Position numbers and translations under genes: made by a program | In this document: positions 29,712-38,700 of the stretch, one piece after another | Numbering within the stretch: position 1 is the first letter of the stretch | Layout: every line of letters starts with the position of its first letter | Source: a virus | Length of the DNA stretch: 41,642 nucleotides | Direction: 5' to 3' (one strand) | IMG/VR virus record: IMGVR_UViG_3300031566_000127 | Span: 1 to 41,642 of that record | The notes under the pieces: generated by a model | Seen by the model: the letters and a program-made list of their open reading frames with translations, nothing else | Databases searched by the model: none | What the model was told of the DNA's origin: nothing

Positions 29712-29914
29712 CTCTTACAGTCCTTAATAAATCTCTCAATAGCCAGCACAATCAACAGGGATGTGCCAACCAGTTCTACCCACAATACTATCTGGTTGCT
29801 CTCATATATCCTCACTGCATCTTGTGTCTTAATTAGTATCAGGTGAAAGAGTATCCAGCCAAGTGCGGCTATGAGAAGTAGTCCAGCCCAGAGTTCCTTA
29901 AGTTTCTCCCACAT
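29708..29914 (-). CDS. Holin-like membrane protein, 68 aa
   Basis: MWEKLKELWAGLLLIAALGW and a second membrane helix (VLWVELVGTSLLIVLAIERF) with a basic end (IKDCKR): two helices, the class II holin layout. It is coupled to the next membrane gene. Holins form the inner-membrane lesion that times lysis. Confidence 0.65.
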   Translation of the reverse strand: MWEKLKELWAGLLLIAALGWILFHLILIKTQDAVRIYESNQIVLWVELVGTSLLIVLAIERFIKDCKR

Positions 29915-29933
29915 TAGCTTCTCCTTATAATCC

Positions 29934-30575
29934 CTATTTCTTAGCTAGTAGTAGGTTTAATTTCTCATTGAAGAAAGGTTGCCAATACTCACGGTTACCA
30001 TTAACCTCTGAGCTACATTTTAAACAAAGGCTAATGAGGTTATCCGATAAGCAATTTGCCTTTTCATAATCTATGTGATGTATAGATAGTTTGCGAATGC
30101 ACTCAACTTCTGGCACTCCACACTTTTGGCACTGGTAATTATCCCTAAGACGGATTTGGTTTTTAAGTTGGTTATTAAATTCAATGGGATAAGGTAAAAA
30201 TGATGCTCCTCCTCGCCAGTTACCATTTCCCGCCCCTAAACGCTCCATTGACATTGTTCGCTTTATTTCCTCAGAATGGGGTATTCCCATTCTGTTCTGA
30301 TTTCCTTGCATTGCCAGTGCTACCTTTTGTCTATGTTCCCAACTAAGACAACGACCAGTTAAAGCTATTGATAGTTTCTGTCGCTGTTCGGTAGTCAATC
30401 CCCTACCTTTAGCTGACAGAGACATCTTCTGCTTAGTTTCATCCGTATGCTTTCTTCCAGAGAAACCTAAGTAGGGGCGATGACCTTTCTTTGCACCCCC
30501 TATTGGTTTATGTCCTACCTTGAACTCGGTAGCTGGAGATAGATGAATACCTTTTAGTCCCTTATTCCATACCAA
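29934..30575 (-). CDS. NUMOD3-HNH homing endonuclease
   Basis: 213 residues. Three or four NUMOD3-type repeats (GRKHTDETKQKMSLSAKGR, LTTEQRQKLSIALTGR, LSWEHRQKVALAMQGN) bind DNA and are followed by a C-terminal HNH nuclease (CQKCGVPEVECIRKLSIHHI, CLKCSSEVNG). This is the classic free-standing homing architecture. It starts at TTG inside the end of the 84-residue gene and separates the fibre module from the lysis genes. Confidence 0.88.
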   Translation of the reverse strand: MVWNKGLKGIHLSPATEFKVGHKPIGGAKKGHRPYLGFSGRKHTDETKQKMSLSAKGRGLTTEQRQKLSIALTGRCLSWEHRQKVALAMQGNQNRMGIPHSEEIKRTMSMERLGAGNGNWRGGASFLPYPIEFNNQLKNQIRLRDNYQCQKCGVPEVECIRKLSIHHIDYEKANCLSDNLISLCLKCSSEVNGNREYWQPFFNEKLNLLLAKK

Positions 30576-30816
30576 CCTTTTTCTCCAATTCAGCTATTTT
30601 TTGCTGCAAAACTGTTATCTCAGCAAAGGCATCCCTTACTGGTTCAGGTGGTTTTAGATATCCTTCAGTTATAAGCTCGGCTTCCATATCATTCCAGTTC
30701 TGACCGTGTAGCTGGTTAAACTCTGCCAAAGAGATAAGACCATATTTGTAGTATTGTTTTTCTAACTCCTTGTGAGTTTGTATGTATTCGGCTTTAATCT
30801 TTGCTTCAGTTACCAT
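30562..30816 (-). CDS. Small coiled-coil protein after the fibre gene, 84 aa
   Basis: MVTEAKIKAEYIQTHKELEK and a C-terminal heptad stretch (AEITVLQQKIAELEKKVGME). Small helical proteins right after the fibre gene are often fibre chaperones or trimerisation partners. The 3' end overlaps the homing gene by 14 bases. Confidence 0.6.
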   Translation of the reverse strand: MVTEAKIKAEYIQTHKELEKQYYKYGLISLAEFNQLHGQNWNDMEAELITEGYLKPPEPVRDAFAEITVLQQKIAELEKKVGME

Positions 30817-30823
30817 TTTATCC

Positions 30824-32992
30824 TCACTTAATATAGGCTATGATATCTACAGTGACCGCAATAGCAACATTAGTTATCCACTCTATTTTACCAGAGGTAT
30901 CAGTGGCTACTAAGAGAACCTTATGTTCACCAGCTCCACAGTAAGCATAAGCACACCCACCGGCGTGAGAGGCATTACCAAGAAACTCATCGGTATCACC
31001 GTTTTTTCTGACAGCAAAGCTCAAGCCTGCAGAGTAAAACACCTTCAATAATACTAGGGTTGCCTGAGCACCAATAGTCCCAGACAAATCTAAATCAGTC
31101 CAAGCAGTAGGTGAAGTGCCACTAAATACTTGAGTTTCAGCTACGGTTAAGGCAGCACCACCAGAAGGTGCATCAACCTCAGCAGGAACTCCCGCTACAC
31201 CCTTCCATATCTTATCTGTTGTGAGTGTAGGCATTTCAGCAATAAGATGCCTTGTTCCTTTTATCAGGGCATCCCCAGCAGCAGCAGGAGCAGCAAACTT
31301 GGCCTGACCTTCGGCATCCCTGACTACCATCTTTGAAGCTGTAGCAGCCGAAACTGCTCCATGAGCTGTTTGTAGGGCAGCGTGGGTTGTTAGGTCTCCA
31401 GCGACAGTGGTTACATTACTCTTTAGGGCTATATCATCTTCAGCAGAAGGAGCAGCCACTTTAGCACGGGCAGAAGCATCTCTGACTATAATCTTACTAG
31501 CCGTTGCTGCTGATACTGCACCGTGGGCTGTGGTAGTGTTTGCTCCGTGGTCATACATTACATTAGATGTCGGAGCCTTAGTAGTCTCAGCATCAGTTCC
31601 TCCAGCAGTATCATCAAGGTGGTCGGAGATACTAGCAGGCTGCTGGACTACCTTTGAGGAAGCATTTAGGGAAGCAAGTCCAGACGCAACAGCCTTACCC
31701 AAAATGGTCAATGTTTCAGCCAGTGTTTTCTTAATAAACACTCCTGCACCAGAAGCTATGAGGAAATCACTCACTGCTGTAGCCAAGGAATGTTTGATTT
31801 TCTCGGTGTCAAGTTCCTCTATTGCGGTCTGAACTGTAGTCGCAGCTATATCGCCTGTTGGAATGAAGGCAACTGAACCAGCATTAACGGTAGCAACACC
31901 TCCACTGGGAAGTGCTTGTGTTAGCCTATAATCGTTTGATTCTTGGAACTCCCCATTACCTTTATAAATAAACCTGTAGATAAGTTTGACTTCTGGGGAA
32001 AGGTTAAGAGCAGCCAAAATAGGTTGCACTTCCGCCCTCGCTAAGGCAATAACATTGTGGGCAGTAGCGGCGTGAGTCGGAATGATGTAAATTGGTCTGT
32101 CTATATCATTTGTGGCATATACCCACATACAGACAAAATCACTTGCCCCAACATTGGTAAGGGTATAGTTGTCGGTATCTAAATACTGGGGTTGAACCCC
32201 ACTACCTGCGTAGGGCAAGGATGAAGCAACCCAAGTATAGATAGATGCACTTGCCTTATAAACAATCCTACAAGAATTGGTTTGTTGTGATACGACTGAT
32301 TCTAAGTCCTCATCCCAGATAATGCCATTTTCTATTTGTAACTCATTATCAGTATCCGTAGTTGGTAAGGTTAAAGTAAGTCCACTTTCATACCTCAACC
32401 CTACCGTATAATGTGCCCAATCGTGCCAATTGGGGTTTCTGGTATAGTTGTGATGCTCCCTACCAACAGCACCACCTGTTCCGTTCCAGAAGACAGTAGC
32501 AACATAAACATTAGTCTTGAAATCGGGTAAACTATCAGTACACTTCAATGTCCCACTGGTGTCATCAAAGTAGAACCAGTACACAGTGTTATCTGTAAGA
32601 GTCTCATAGGTATCTATATCACAGGTGGTACTCCCAGATATTACTTTTTGAGTTCCATTAAACCAGTAAGTAATACCCGTAGCGACTGTAAGGATGTGGG
32701 TAGCATCAGCAAATGTAACTGCTCCTATCGTTTGAATTCCGTGCTTTTGCCTATAGCCAGGGTGGTCATCATCTAGCAAGGAAGCCGACGTCATTGCCAG
32801 CCCGTGGTCTAACTGTCCACCCACGCCAGAGCCAGCCGATTGATGAGTATGGTCTTTGGGGTCTTGTAGGTCAGCTAAATCACCAGACAACCCCTCAACA
32901 CTTATCTCATCAGCACCACCATCCTCGTGTCGTGCTGAGTGGTCGCTTAATTTAATTGGTGTTTGCCCTGTTGTAAAATCAAACTGTCCCAT
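30824..32992 (-). CDS. Tail fibre protein
   Basis: 722 residues. The N-terminus (KLSDHSARHEDGGADEISVE then GLSGDLADLQDPKDHTHQ) is a common fibre start. The middle is strand-rich. Two repeats of about 40 residues near 490-580 both begin TAHGAVSAATASK and continue IVRDA...KVAAP or VVRDA...KFAAP. The C-terminus (SPTAWTDLDLSGTIGAQATLVLLK) looks like a receptor-binding head. It is the most likely host-range determinant. Confidence 0.8.
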   Translation of the reverse strand: MGQFDFTTGQTPIKLSDHSARHEDGGADEISVEGLSGDLADLQDPKDHTHQSAGSGVGGQLDHGLAMTSASLLDDDHPGYRQKHGIQTIGAVTFADATHILTVATGITYWFNGTQKVISGSTTCDIDTYETLTDNTVYWFYFDDTSGTLKCTDSLPDFKTNVYVATVFWNGTGGAVGREHHNYTRNPNWHDWAHYTVGLRYESGLTLTLPTTDTDNELQIENGIIWDEDLESVVSQQTNSCRIVYKASASIYTWVASSLPYAGSGVQPQYLDTDNYTLTNVGASDFVCMWVYATNDIDRPIYIIPTHAATAHNVIALARAEVQPILAALNLSPEVKLIYRFIYKGNGEFQESNDYRLTQALPSGGVATVNAGSVAFIPTGDIAATTVQTAIEELDTEKIKHSLATAVSDFLIASGAGVFIKKTLAETLTILGKAVASGLASLNASSKVVQQPASISDHLDDTAGGTDAETTKAPTSNVMYDHGANTTTAHGAVSAATASKIIVRDASARAKVAAPSAEDDIALKSNVTTVAGDLTTHAALQTAHGAVSAATASKMVVRDAEGQAKFAAPAAAGDALIKGTRHLIAEMPTLTTDKIWKGVAGVPAEVDAPSGGAALTVAETQVFSGTSPTAWTDLDLSGTIGAQATLVLLKVFYSAGLSFAVRKNGDTDEFLGNASHAGGCAYAYCGAGEHKVLLVATDTSGKIEWITNVAIAVTVDIIAYIK

Positions 32993-33570
32993 TATCCTAC
33001 CACCGTTCCTTCAATATATCTTTCTACACCATAGGCATCTACGTAGTGAAATCTTTCTTCAACTACTGCGTAAAGCCCTGCTAATTCACCTGACTTATAC
33101 CCCCCATAATTCCTAAATAGAAGGTCATCATCAACATAGCTTGTCCAAGATGAACCCGAATCTGTTGAGTAGACACTATCCCCATTTGCATACTCGCCAG
33201 TGTGGTCTGATGCTACTCCTACATAATTTGATGAGTCACCGCCAGCAAGAAGTATTACGATAGCATATTCAGTTCCCGCTACTACTGCATAGGAACTATC
33301 ATAAGTGCAGGTTATCCAGCCATAACTTGTGTCTAACGTAGAGCCAGCAAAGACAACGGAAATCAAATCACTGCCAGTAGGTAAGCTAGATGAGGTAGCT
33401 CTTAAGGATACAGTAACATTACCTATCGTCCCCACCTTTTTCAATGATAGTTGTGTGTATGTCAGTGAGTGGGACATCGTGGGGATAAAGGTCTGGGCTT
33501 CTCCATAAACACCATATAGCGAATTAGTGTGCGTTCTCGGCCCCTCATAATATTCAAATAATGCAGCCAT
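32992..33570 (-). CDS. Beta-rich virion protein, 192 aa
   Basis: Jelly-roll-like pattern: TYTQLSLKKVGTIGNVTVSL, SSLPTGSDLISVVFAGSTL, YAVVAGTEYAIVILLAGGDS. This resembles carbohydrate-binding or 'surface-exposed' beta sandwich modules near fibres. The start abuts the tail protein upstream and its stop overlaps the fibre start, so all three are co-translated. Confidence 0.6.
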   Translation of the reverse strand: MAALFEYYEGPRTHTNSLYGVYGEAQTFIPTMSHSLTYTQLSLKKVGTIGNVTVSLRATSSSLPTGSDLISVVFAGSTLDTSYGWITCTYDSSYAVVAGTEYAIVILLAGGDSSNYVGVASDHTGEYANGDSVYSTDSGSSWTSYVDDDLLFRNYGGYKSGELAGLYAVVEERFHYVDAYGVERYIEGTVVG

Positions 33571-33571
33571 T

Positions 33572-35233
33572 CTATGCCGCCTCCGTTGTGAAAGTTACTT
33601 GTACTCCGTAACCTGTTCCCGTAGTGTTAGTGGCATAAGCTCTAACATAGTATAAAGTCTCAGCCACTAGGCTTGTCATACTGCTTGTGAAAGCACCATC
33701 TCCAGTGGGTACTCCTTCGGTTGTTTTATCACTAGCAATAGTAGGACTCCCTGTTGTGTTGTAGCAAACTCCATGTTGTGTTGGGTTGGGGACACCCAAA
33801 TCGTCTATAGTCCCATTCCCCGTAGCGGTAGTAGCTGCTATACTTGAAACAGCCTCAGTGCTTACAATGGGAGCACCTGGTATCCACACTGGCATTATTG
33901 CCTGCTTTTCTATGTGCCATTTGGGAACTACTTCCCTCCTAGCCATAAGATAATTCACAATATCTCTATAAGCAAAGAGCAACGAGTGTAAGTCTAACCT
34001 CAACCCATCATAAGCTTCTATTAAGGCATTGATTGATACTGCGTAATCATCAGCGGCATCAATAAAGGGTATTGCCCCTACCCCTGAAAGGGCAAGAGAG
34101 CCAAACCCAAACCTCATTGTGAACTCGCCAGGAGAGTATTGCCTAACGATGTATCCTACATTACCTGACCTGTCATCACCGACCCAAGAATCAGTTATAC
34201 TCACATAGTCGAAGACTTCCTGCCCACAATTCATTGGGACAAAACCACTACCCCTTTCCGCCTCTAGTTGGTGGTGTTTGAGAATAGCGGTAGCTATAGC
34301 AGTACACTGGGCATTACTAACTGCTCTAATGTAATGAGGTGGACTTCTGAGTTCTATATCACCATCATTGGTGGTATCCGCTTTATAGCCAGTATAACTA
34401 TCTGCGTGGTCTGGATGAGAAGACACCGTGACGTAGTTGGGAATAACTATTCTTTTTCTAACAGCTTTCGAAAAGAAGTTGTGTCCTGTAACTACATCAT
34501 TGTAGGCATACTGAGCGGTAGTACCTTCTGGTACAAAGAGATGGACTGCCCCATCAGCCTCAACCCTTAACTTAATACCCACCCAACCTACAAGCCTCTT
34601 GATAACCGATAATCTGCTTTCACCAGCCGCAATAAAAAAGTAGTCTTTAGGAGCATAGGTATCTACTGCTCCAGCCCCAGTATCCCTGCTATCTACTGTC
34701 AACGTGTAGTTTGTGCAATGACTGAACATTGGATACCCTGGGTCAGGTGCAAGAACGTACTCTATGATTTTTTGTACCGGAGAAACATATTGGTCAGATG
34801 CACTCCACGCAACAGAAGCCTTGTCGTCATCAAGGAAATCAAATATACCCTTCAATTCTAAGGTGGTTCTTATACTGCCACCAGTAGAGTCTGTTTTCTG
34901 AGCCACTACCCATAGTGGTGCACAGGCTGAATAGTTAGCACCATACCCATAAGAAATAACACCCTGATACCCCCTCAAATCTAAGGCAGATATGGTAGCA
35001 CTGGAGTCTTGAACTACTACCGTAGCAGTTTGACTCCACTCCTGCTCAGTGTGGGTCAATGCCATTATCCTATCATCACCCGCATCAATGTAATAGGTGT
35101 AAGAAGTTGAGCCAGTTTTAGTAAGAGCAAGCCTTACCTTGGCATCACCCATTGCGAGTTGTGCTGCGGTTAATGTGTCCCCTAATACCCTCACAATATC
35201 TCCATTAAGGTAAGCAGATACTAGGAGCCTCAA
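33572..35233 (-). CDS. Tail protein with C-terminal fibronectin-like domain
   Basis: 553 residues from a TTG at 35233 (GTG at about residue 14 is the alternative). The body looks like a baseplate or tail-hub protein (YFFIAAGESRLSVIKRLVGW, VTVSSHPDHADSY, YIVRQYSPGEF). The last ~95 residues (SSIAATTATGNGTIDDLGVP to TLYYVRAYATNTTGTGYG) match the FN3-like repeat of bacterial surface proteins. It overlaps the adaptor gene by 29 bases in a different frame. Confidence 0.7.
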   Translation of the reverse strand: MRLLVSAYLNGDIVRVLGDTLTAAQLAMGDAKVRLALTKTGSTSYTYYIDAGDDRIMALTHTEQEWSQTATVVVQDSSATISALDLRGYQGVISYGYGANYSACAPLWVVAQKTDSTGGSIRTTLELKGIFDFLDDDKASVAWSASDQYVSPVQKIIEYVLAPDPGYPMFSHCTNYTLTVDSRDTGAGAVDTYAPKDYFFIAAGESRLSVIKRLVGWVGIKLRVEADGAVHLFVPEGTTAQYAYNDVVTGHNFFSKAVRKRIVIPNYVTVSSHPDHADSYTGYKADTTNDGDIELRSPPHYIRAVSNAQCTAIATAILKHHQLEAERGSGFVPMNCGQEVFDYVSITDSWVGDDRSGNVGYIVRQYSPGEFTMRFGFGSLALSGVGAIPFIDAADDYAVSINALIEAYDGLRLDLHSLLFAYRDIVNYLMARREVVPKWHIEKQAIMPVWIPGAPIVSTEAVSSIAATTATGNGTIDDLGVPNPTQHGVCYNTTGSPTIASDKTTEGVPTGDGAFTSSMTSLVAETLYYVRAYATNTTGTGYGVQVTFTTEAA

Positions 35234-36326
35234 AACCTCTTAGAGATTCTAACTCATCTTTTGCTCCCTCATATTTGACCTTTCCCCACTCATACATAAA
35301 TCTCCAGACATTCGGCCCACCCTTGTTTATCTGGTTGATATATGCACTGGCTTTGTGCATAGCTGCCTTACCAGCTACCAGGTCAGCAAAGATACCTTCC
35401 AGTTTATAGTCAAGCGTATTGCTGATGAACCTGACTGTCGTGTCATCGGTAGTAGCATCCATCAATGGAGGGAAGAAAGACACGTCACTCTCACCGCTAG
35501 TAAGGGTTCTCGGGTAGTCGGCAATATAAATCCCCCTCACATTATCAATCTGGAACATATCGCCTTTGTAGATAACCTCATCAGCCAACATATCATCTAC
35601 GTGGATTGTAGTAAGTCCGGCAGCATAGCCAGCTACCAGGTCTATCTTGCCAAGCACCGTAGTCAACTGTGACATTTTATGCTGTAGGGCAAAGTAAACC
35701 CAGACCTCATCACTGGCAGAAGCATTCTTGGTATCATCGGGCTCGGCATCTACCTTTAATCGGATGATATGATTCTCTTGAATCTCCCAATCACCAGGAT
35801 TCAGATATGATGGAGGGTCCTGCAAGATAGGGTATTCTATTTTATCAATATAGAGCCAGTCAAAAGCCCTTCTGCCCAATGCCCCATCGACAGCTTGGTT
35901 AGCATTGATATTTATTTCCTTGCTATCGGTGCACTCCTTGTTGAATATCTGGTACGGCTCATCACCATCGGGGAATATATCTTTGCTGAGAACAAGCTTA
36001 TTGTCACTCACGGCATATTGGGCATCAGTAACCACAGCCCACGTTCTATCCTCTGAATTATAAACCCACTTCCCCGCATCGGTAGTAAGGAACTGTTCAA
36101 GTTCGGTATCTACAAGGGAGTTAGCCGTATCAGTGTCAGCCGTTCCCCTTCTACTCTCCAGATTAAACTCACACTTGTAGATGTAAGGATGATACTGAGA
36201 TATTTCCCTTAATGCCTCGGTAAAGTAAAGTAGAATCTCAGCATCAGTCCAGACAGCGTTCCCAGTATCCTGTAACTTAAAAGATATTAGGTCAATCATC
36301 GTTGCATAGGTTTCGGGATAAGCCAT
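35205..36326 (-). CDS. Head-tail adaptor-like protein
   Basis: 373 residues. The N-terminus (ATMIDLISFKLQDTGNAVWT, DAEILLYFTEALREISQYHP) has the pattern of phage adaptor proteins that sit under the portal, and the C-terminus has helices (GIFADLVAGKAAMHKASAYI). The insert between is strand-rich. AGGAGGAG precedes the ATG. It fits a short-tailed particle with an adaptor ring. Confidence 0.7.
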   Translation of the reverse strand: MAYPETYATMIDLISFKLQDTGNAVWTDAEILLYFTEALREISQYHPYIYKCEFNLESRRGTADTDTANSLVDTELEQFLTTDAGKWVYNSEDRTWAVVTDAQYAVSDNKLVLSKDIFPDGDEPYQIFNKECTDSKEININANQAVDGALGRRAFDWLYIDKIEYPILQDPPSYLNPGDWEIQENHIIRLKVDAEPDDTKNASASDEVWVYFALQHKMSQLTTVLGKIDLVAGYAAGLTTIHVDDMLADEVIYKGDMFQIDNVRGIYIADYPRTLTSGESDVSFFPPLMDATTDDTTVRFISNTLDYKLEGIFADLVAGKAAMHKASAYINQINKGGPNVWRFMYEWGKVKYEGAKDELESLRGFEAPSICLP

Positions 36327-36338
36327 AATTTACTCCTC

Positions 36339-37259
36339 CTATTTACTCCACCATCCCTTTATTAATGCACCAGTTCCAGCAATAAACTGCTTTGTCAATC
36401 CAGCAACTCCCTGAGCAACTACCCCTAAAGTTCTTGAAGCCGTCAGAGTAGTATTTAATACAGGAGCACCGATGGCTATAGCGGAAAGCGTCTTACCCAT
36501 CCCTTTTAATAGTTGTGGGACACCGATAGATGTGGCTGCTATTGTCAAGTAGTGCGTGGTTGCCTTGGTCAACGCCGATACCACAATAGCTGTAGCCGAG
36601 ATAATTTGTTGATAGGTAGCCACTTTAGCGAGAGACGCTATTCCCAGAGCCACCGCATCAAGAGCCTTGCTGAACATCTTAGCAGTAGAGAGGACGGCGA
36701 CACCTATAGCCGTGCCATCTAAGGTCAAGAACATTCCCTTATTCATCACAGGCAAGGCAACTGCAATAGCGGATAGATTTTTATGGAAGGTAGACATCTT
36801 GGAGGCTAAGGACACACCAACGGCAGTTGCTTCCAGAGATTGATAATAAGTTTGAGCACCAGCTGCTACCTCATTAAAATCGGCTTCGTGAACCATACAG
36901 CCAGCAGTAACAGCTTTGGTAGAGTAGAATCTTACCCGCATAGCAGTAACAGATTGGGTGCTACCTATTGCATACTCTACAAACTGACCCTCAACGATAG
37001 CCCCAGAGTAAGTGTTGTGCCAAGCACTGCTATAATAGGCATCTACCTCAATAGCATTTATATTAGCTCCACCGATGCTTACCCATATCTGGACTTTATC
37101 GCAATCTAAGGCAGCATGGGTCAGCTCAAGGTTGTCAGTATAATCACCTTTGAGGGCAGAGGCATAAGCGTATGTGCCAGTATTCTCATCATAAGCCAGT
37201 GCCTCGTCAGTCCATACACTACCACTGTCAATAAAGCCAGTAGGACTTATCCAAGCCAT
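36339..37259 (-). CDS. Virion protein with tandem 18-20 residue repeats
   Basis: 306 residues. The first ~130 are beta-rich (DCDKVQIWVSIGGANINAIE). The rest holds about eight degenerate units, such as LEATAVGVSLASKMSTFHKN, LSAIAVALPVMNKGMFLT, LDGTAIGVAVLSTAKMFSKA, LDAVALGIASLAKVATYQQI and LSAIAIGAPVLNTTLT. Ala, Val, Ile and Leu dominate, so the units may form an apolar solenoid or membrane-active helices. I recognise no family. Confidence 0.65.
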   Translation of the reverse strand: MAWISPTGFIDSGSVWTDEALAYDENTGTYAYASALKGDYTDNLELTHAALDCDKVQIWVSIGGANINAIEVDAYYSSAWHNTYSGAIVEGQFVEYAIGSTQSVTAMRVRFYSTKAVTAGCMVHEADFNEVAAGAQTYYQSLEATAVGVSLASKMSTFHKNLSAIAVALPVMNKGMFLTLDGTAIGVAVLSTAKMFSKALDAVALGIASLAKVATYQQIISATAIVVSALTKATTHYLTIAATSIGVPQLLKGMGKTLSAIAIGAPVLNTTLTASRTLGVVAQGVAGLTKQFIAGTGALIKGWWSK

Positions 37260-37268
37260 TTAAGCTCC

Positions 37269-37619
37269 TTATGTCTGCTCAAGCGTTATGGTGAACTCAA
37301 TCTTGTCGCCATTTGCTAAGGCAATACCAGTGAAGTCTCCGTGTATGACCAAGTTGCCAGTAGTAACGGCATCAAATAGCCCAGTATTGGTAATTGTCTG
37401 TGCTGATGCTGATGTCATTAAAGCTACCCACTGGTTTTTGTCAGCTAAAGGCTGGGTTTCAGTTCCTACTATTCTTGTCTCGGCTGCCTCAGTGAACAAT
37501 GTGGTATCACCCTTAGCTGCCGTGCCAGCACCAGTTCCCCACCCGATATAGCAAGCGGTTTGAGCTTCTATAGCATCAACGACTACTTCCTCACCTGCCT
37601 GTGTGTAGATAGTTGCCAT
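37269..37619 (-). CDS. Small virion protein, 116 aa
   Basis: MATIYTQAGEEVVVDAIEAQ, CYIGWGTGAGTAAKGDTTLF and DFTGIALANGDKIEFTITLE: a conserved beta-rich pattern found beside phage tail and fibre genes. Probably a tail or fibre-associated structural protein. The start overlaps the upstream stop. Confidence 0.65.
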   Translation of the reverse strand: MATIYTQAGEEVVVDAIEAQTACYIGWGTGAGTAAKGDTTLFTEAAETRIVGTETQPLADKNQWVALMTSASAQTITNTGLFDAVTTGNLVIHGDFTGIALANGDKIEFTITLEQT

Positions 37620-37837
37620 TAGTCTTTACCTCCCGATATTATTCCTAAGTCCTCTATCGTGCCATCTTTTCTTATGACTCTGGCACTGATAGTTCCTTTG
37701 GGTTTAGCAGATACAGGAATCACATTGCCAGATGAGCCAGTTTGCCTACCCCAAAGAGCTTGTCCTAACTCTGCCTTCTCGTGTGGCTTAGGGATTATAA
37801 TTTTAGCCTTGATTAACAATTTCCTTATTCTATTCAT
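37619..37837 (-). CDS. Hypothetical protein, 72 aa
   Basis: MNRIRKLLIKAKIIIPKPHE; basic N-terminus, then a Gly/Ser-rich stretch and a strand pair (ARVIRKDGTIEDLGIISGG). It sits between two structural genes with no gap, so it is probably a minor virion protein or assembly factor. Confidence 0.6.
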   Translation of the reverse strand: MNRIRKLLIKAKIIIPKPHEKAELGQALWGRQTGSSGNVIPVSAKPKGTISARVIRKDGTIEDLGIISGGKD

Positions 37838-38458
37838 CTACTTATACCCAACAGTTACTTTACAAGTTACAGTAGATACATCAAGATAGATACCAGTAGA
37901 GAACTCAATTGGTGGGTCAAAGATGAAATGACCATAACCAGCAGCGGGTATATCAAGCCCCCACCTATCAGTCCCACCGTTAGCAGTGCTGTCATTAAGT
38001 TCTATAGCTAAAGCTGCCGAGTCCGATACTGTTAGCCAATAAACAACACCGGGAGTAGCCTTCACGCTGGTATCTCCTATTAAGACACCACTATTTAGAA
38101 GACCTCTACTACGAGGATACCCCCTGCTAACTATCGGGACATTGATTACATCTCGGTCATACCACCTGATAACTAAAGTGGCACTTGTTGAACCAAGTCG
38201 GATAAACCTGAGATTGGTGAGGATTGACCGCATACTGTCCCCAAATACCTGTAGCACATCACCCGGGTCAAGCACTGGGTCTGAGGTTGTGGCAGCACCA
38301 CCATCTTGATGATAACAAACAGGTGCGGTTAGAACAGTAATTGCTGCTTGCCTAGCCCCCAGCAGTTCGGATGCTGCCAATGTGGGGTCGGCACTGGAAA
38401 GTCCTATTGAAGTTCCTGCTACTGTTAGAGTGCTCTCGTCAACTATATTAAGAGCCAT
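37838..38458 (-). CDS. Beta-rich virion protein, 206 aa
   Basis: MALNIVDESTLTVAGTSIGL, later NLRFIRLGSTSATLVIRWYD and YGHFIFDPPIEFSTGIYLDV. The beta-sandwich pattern and place in the structural block suggest a tail or decoration protein. Unknown family. Confidence 0.6.
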   Translation of the reverse strand: MALNIVDESTLTVAGTSIGLSSADPTLAASELLGARQAAITVLTAPVCYHQDGGAATTSDPVLDPGDVLQVFGDSMRSILTNLRFIRLGSTSATLVIRWYDRDVINVPIVSRGYPRSRGLLNSGVLIGDTSVKATPGVVYWLTVSDSAALAIELNDSTANGGTDRWGLDIPAAGYGHFIFDPPIEFSTGIYLDVSTVTCKVTVGYK

Positions 38459-38517
38459 TTGATTGTACCTCCTACTACCTACTTACCTCCGCCTCTCTGA
38501 TTTTATTTGGCGTGAGG

Positions 38518-38688
38518 TTATGTTTTCTTGGGCTTCTTCTCACCCTCGGCTATCATTTTTCTAAGGTCGCTTGATGGTGTAGTTCTAGCTATCTTTGCAG
38601 CCTCAGCACTATAAGAATACGGAGTGTCACCACGCTTCATAGATAGAGCTTTCCCAAATAATTTCAACTGACTAGAACTATAAGGCAC
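38518..38688 (-). CDS. Small basic protein, 56 aa, related to the HNH N-terminus
   Basis: A GTG start (38688) gives VPYSSSQLKLFGKALSMKRG and GDTPYSYSAEAAKIARTTPS then SDLRKMIAEGEKKPKKT. The core matches the start of the HNH gene just upstream (ALSMKxGxTP, then a helix and LR..A.E), so the two are probably duplicates. It begins 12 bases after the HNH stop. Between 38459 and 38517 there is only the next gene's leader. Confidence 0.65.
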   Translation of the reverse strand: MPYSSSQLKLFGKALSMKRGDTPYSYSAEAAKIARTTPSSDLRKMIAEGEKKPKKT

Positions 38689-38700
38689 TTCACCACTTCC

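Noticed and set aside
31407-31832. Open frame of 141 codons opposite the tail fibre gene
   Set aside because: It is the mirror of an Ala/Thr-rich coding sequence, has no convincing start signal and breaks the operon direction.
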